DNA from: Morinoia aosen
Taxonomy: Eukaryota; Arthropoda; Malacostraca; Amphipoda; Talitridae
Length of the DNA: 64,000 nt
Direction of reading: 5' to 3'
Assembly: GCA_030386875.1 (NCBI GenBank)
Contig: CM059563.1
Location: forward strand, 44,608,102 to 44,672,101
Shown: in pieces, positions 62,861-64,000 of the stretch
Position numbering within the stretch: position 1 is the stretch's first letter
How the letters are laid out: the number at the start of each line of letters is the position of its first letter
The notes under the pieces: generated by a model
What the model saw: only the letters and a program-made list of their open reading frames with translations
Databases searched by the model: none
Told to the model about the DNA's origin: nothing
Made by a program: the position numbers and the translations under genes

Positions 62861-63357
62861 CACGCTAGCCGTCGTTTTATATATATTTCCAAGAACTTAT
62901 AGTGCCCTTGACCAATCTACGTGGTCGCGCTCTACGAGTCCTGCGTCGTCTTTATGACGGAGTGACCGCCGCAGCCCAAGCACATCCAATTATTAAATTT
63001 ACTATGGCAGTCTTTCGTAGTGAGAACGTCTCTCTTATATCTTTCCCAAGACCATAGCACGAAAGCCGGTCGTTATTTATGACCCGTGTAATCTGAGATC
63101 CAGCCTTATGATAAAATATATTCTTTTCGCTCAGCAATGCCCACGATAAAGCTGGGATGAATCTGACTTCGTACCCTGACTTTATACACCCTTCCCCCAC
63201 TACGCAAAAAAAAAAAATTATGTAATAATTTCTTTTTTCTTTTCCATGTCTTGGCCCCAGTGCATTTCTTACCCGACTGGCGACACTGATACCACCCGAC
63301 ATCAAAGCACAATGCAACACAATACAACATGACATCAATTACACGATCACAAAAAAA

Positions 63358-63864
63358 CTAGGACGGCGACCACAACTCGCTCGCCCGTGCATCACAATTT
63401 AAAATAATATTGGCCCCCCACGGGACTGGGGAGGCGAGCTCTTCCGTCCCGAGATCTTCGGCTTCTGTTCCAGGGGAATTCCTTCCTAGGCTTGTATGAT
63501 GATGAGGAATTCCCCCCCCCCGTAGTGTCTCTTTCCAGATATAATAGGGGAAGACCGAAACCGATGAGATTCGCGTGTTCGCGGTCCTGGCCTCGATCTC
63601 TCCGTCGTTTCGTGGCACCACTAAATGTTGCAGCAAGTTGCTGAGAGTCGCCTCGGTTAGGCGTTCGTCTGGCTTCGGGACGAAGTGGACAATGAGCGCT
63701 CGACCCTCCAGGGTCGCGGCCGCCCGCCCCCAGTCCGTCTCGGCCGAGACGGTCGCCAGACTCCCGTCTGGTAGCCACAGCGACGTCTCGTAGTTGCGCG
63801 CTGCGACGTATGTCCCGAGCTGGCGCATCACCTCGCTCGGCCTCCGTCTCCGCCCTCGATGCAT
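63358..63864 (-). CDS. Unassigned 168-codon frame
   Basis: Starts at ATG 63864 with a basic MHRGRRRRPSE. It continues with protein-like sequence (YETSLWLPDGSLATVSAE, RALIVHFVPKPDERLTEATL, LLQHLVVPRND) and then a Gly/His-rich, less convincing tail. The first 110 residues look more natural than the overlapping Arg-rich 184-codon frame. No family is recognised. The purine-rich GTGGGGGG before its end could be an LTR-element polypurine tract, so a minus-strand retroelement entering from the right is one possibility. Confidence 0.3.
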   Translation of the reverse strand: MHRGRRRRPSEVMRQLGTYVAARNYETSLWLPDGSLATVSAETDWGRAAATLEGRALIVHFVPKPDERLTEATLSNLLQHLVVPRNDGEIEARTANTRISSVSVFPYYIWKETLRGGGIPHHHTSLGRNSPGTEAEDLGTEELASPVPWGANIILNCDARASELWSPS

Positions 63865-64000
63865 GTACGTCGCCGTTTCCTACGGCACACGGTCGGGCAT
63901 TAATTTTGTTACATGGGTTAGACATCAGTATAGAGCCTATTTTCAAAATTTTCCTTTCTTCGCCTCAAAATGAGTGCGTATGTTACATGATGAATGATAT

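Overview
This window looks like arthropod (probably insect) nuclear DNA. It carries one spliced host gene and a very dense, partly nested set of transposable elements. The arthropod call rests on the closest remembered match of the host protein, an ACOT9-type thioesterase. The exact species cannot be told from the sequence.

Positions 1-23752 hold most of a minus-strand acyl-CoA thioesterase 9 (ACOT9) gene. Eleven coding exons were placed by conserved protein blocks, and every intron phase agrees. They run from the start codon at 23731 to an exon ending at 1280. The last coding exon lies off the left edge or was not recognised. The introns hold a SINE-like retroposon family, a decayed Tc1 element, several MITEs (piggyBac-, hAT- and TA-target types), and a 6-kb LINE of the I/LOA type whose ORF1 is duplicated internally (13.6-20.1 kb). 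They also hold a 38-bp minisatellite that grew out of one exon/intron junction and copied its splice donor.

Positions 23753-27689 are AT-rich, with little to recognise apart from one more SINE-like copy and a possible hAT end.

Positions 27690-50251 are a nest of transposons that can be ordered by target-site duplications. An old LINE (family A, copy D) received LINE-B (12-bp duplication) and, separately, another family-A LINE (copy A0, ACCAT). LINE-B then received a 535-bp foldback element (8-bp duplication). A0 received a BEL/Pao-like LTR element (TGACA) with 2442-bp LTRs. The 5' LTR of that element was then hit by two more family-A LINEs in opposite orientations (ATGAC and TTGAA). The LTR element encodes only Gag plus a protease-like region, in one frame that crosses its whole internal domain.

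Positions 50444-55314 are a nearly intact Ty3/gypsy-type element with 291-bp LTRs that differ at one base and a CTTTG duplication. Gag and Pol overlap in the -1 frame, and the overlap holds a GGGTTTC heptamer, a 5-nt spacer and a 9-bp GC-rich stem: a strong candidate programmed frameshift signal.

Positions 55315-64000 hold diverged tandem and dispersed repeats, a sequence related to the BEL-like LTR, a short-unit minisatellite, AT-rich DNA, a GC-rich patch and one unassigned 168-codon frame. No RNA gene or CRISPR array was found.
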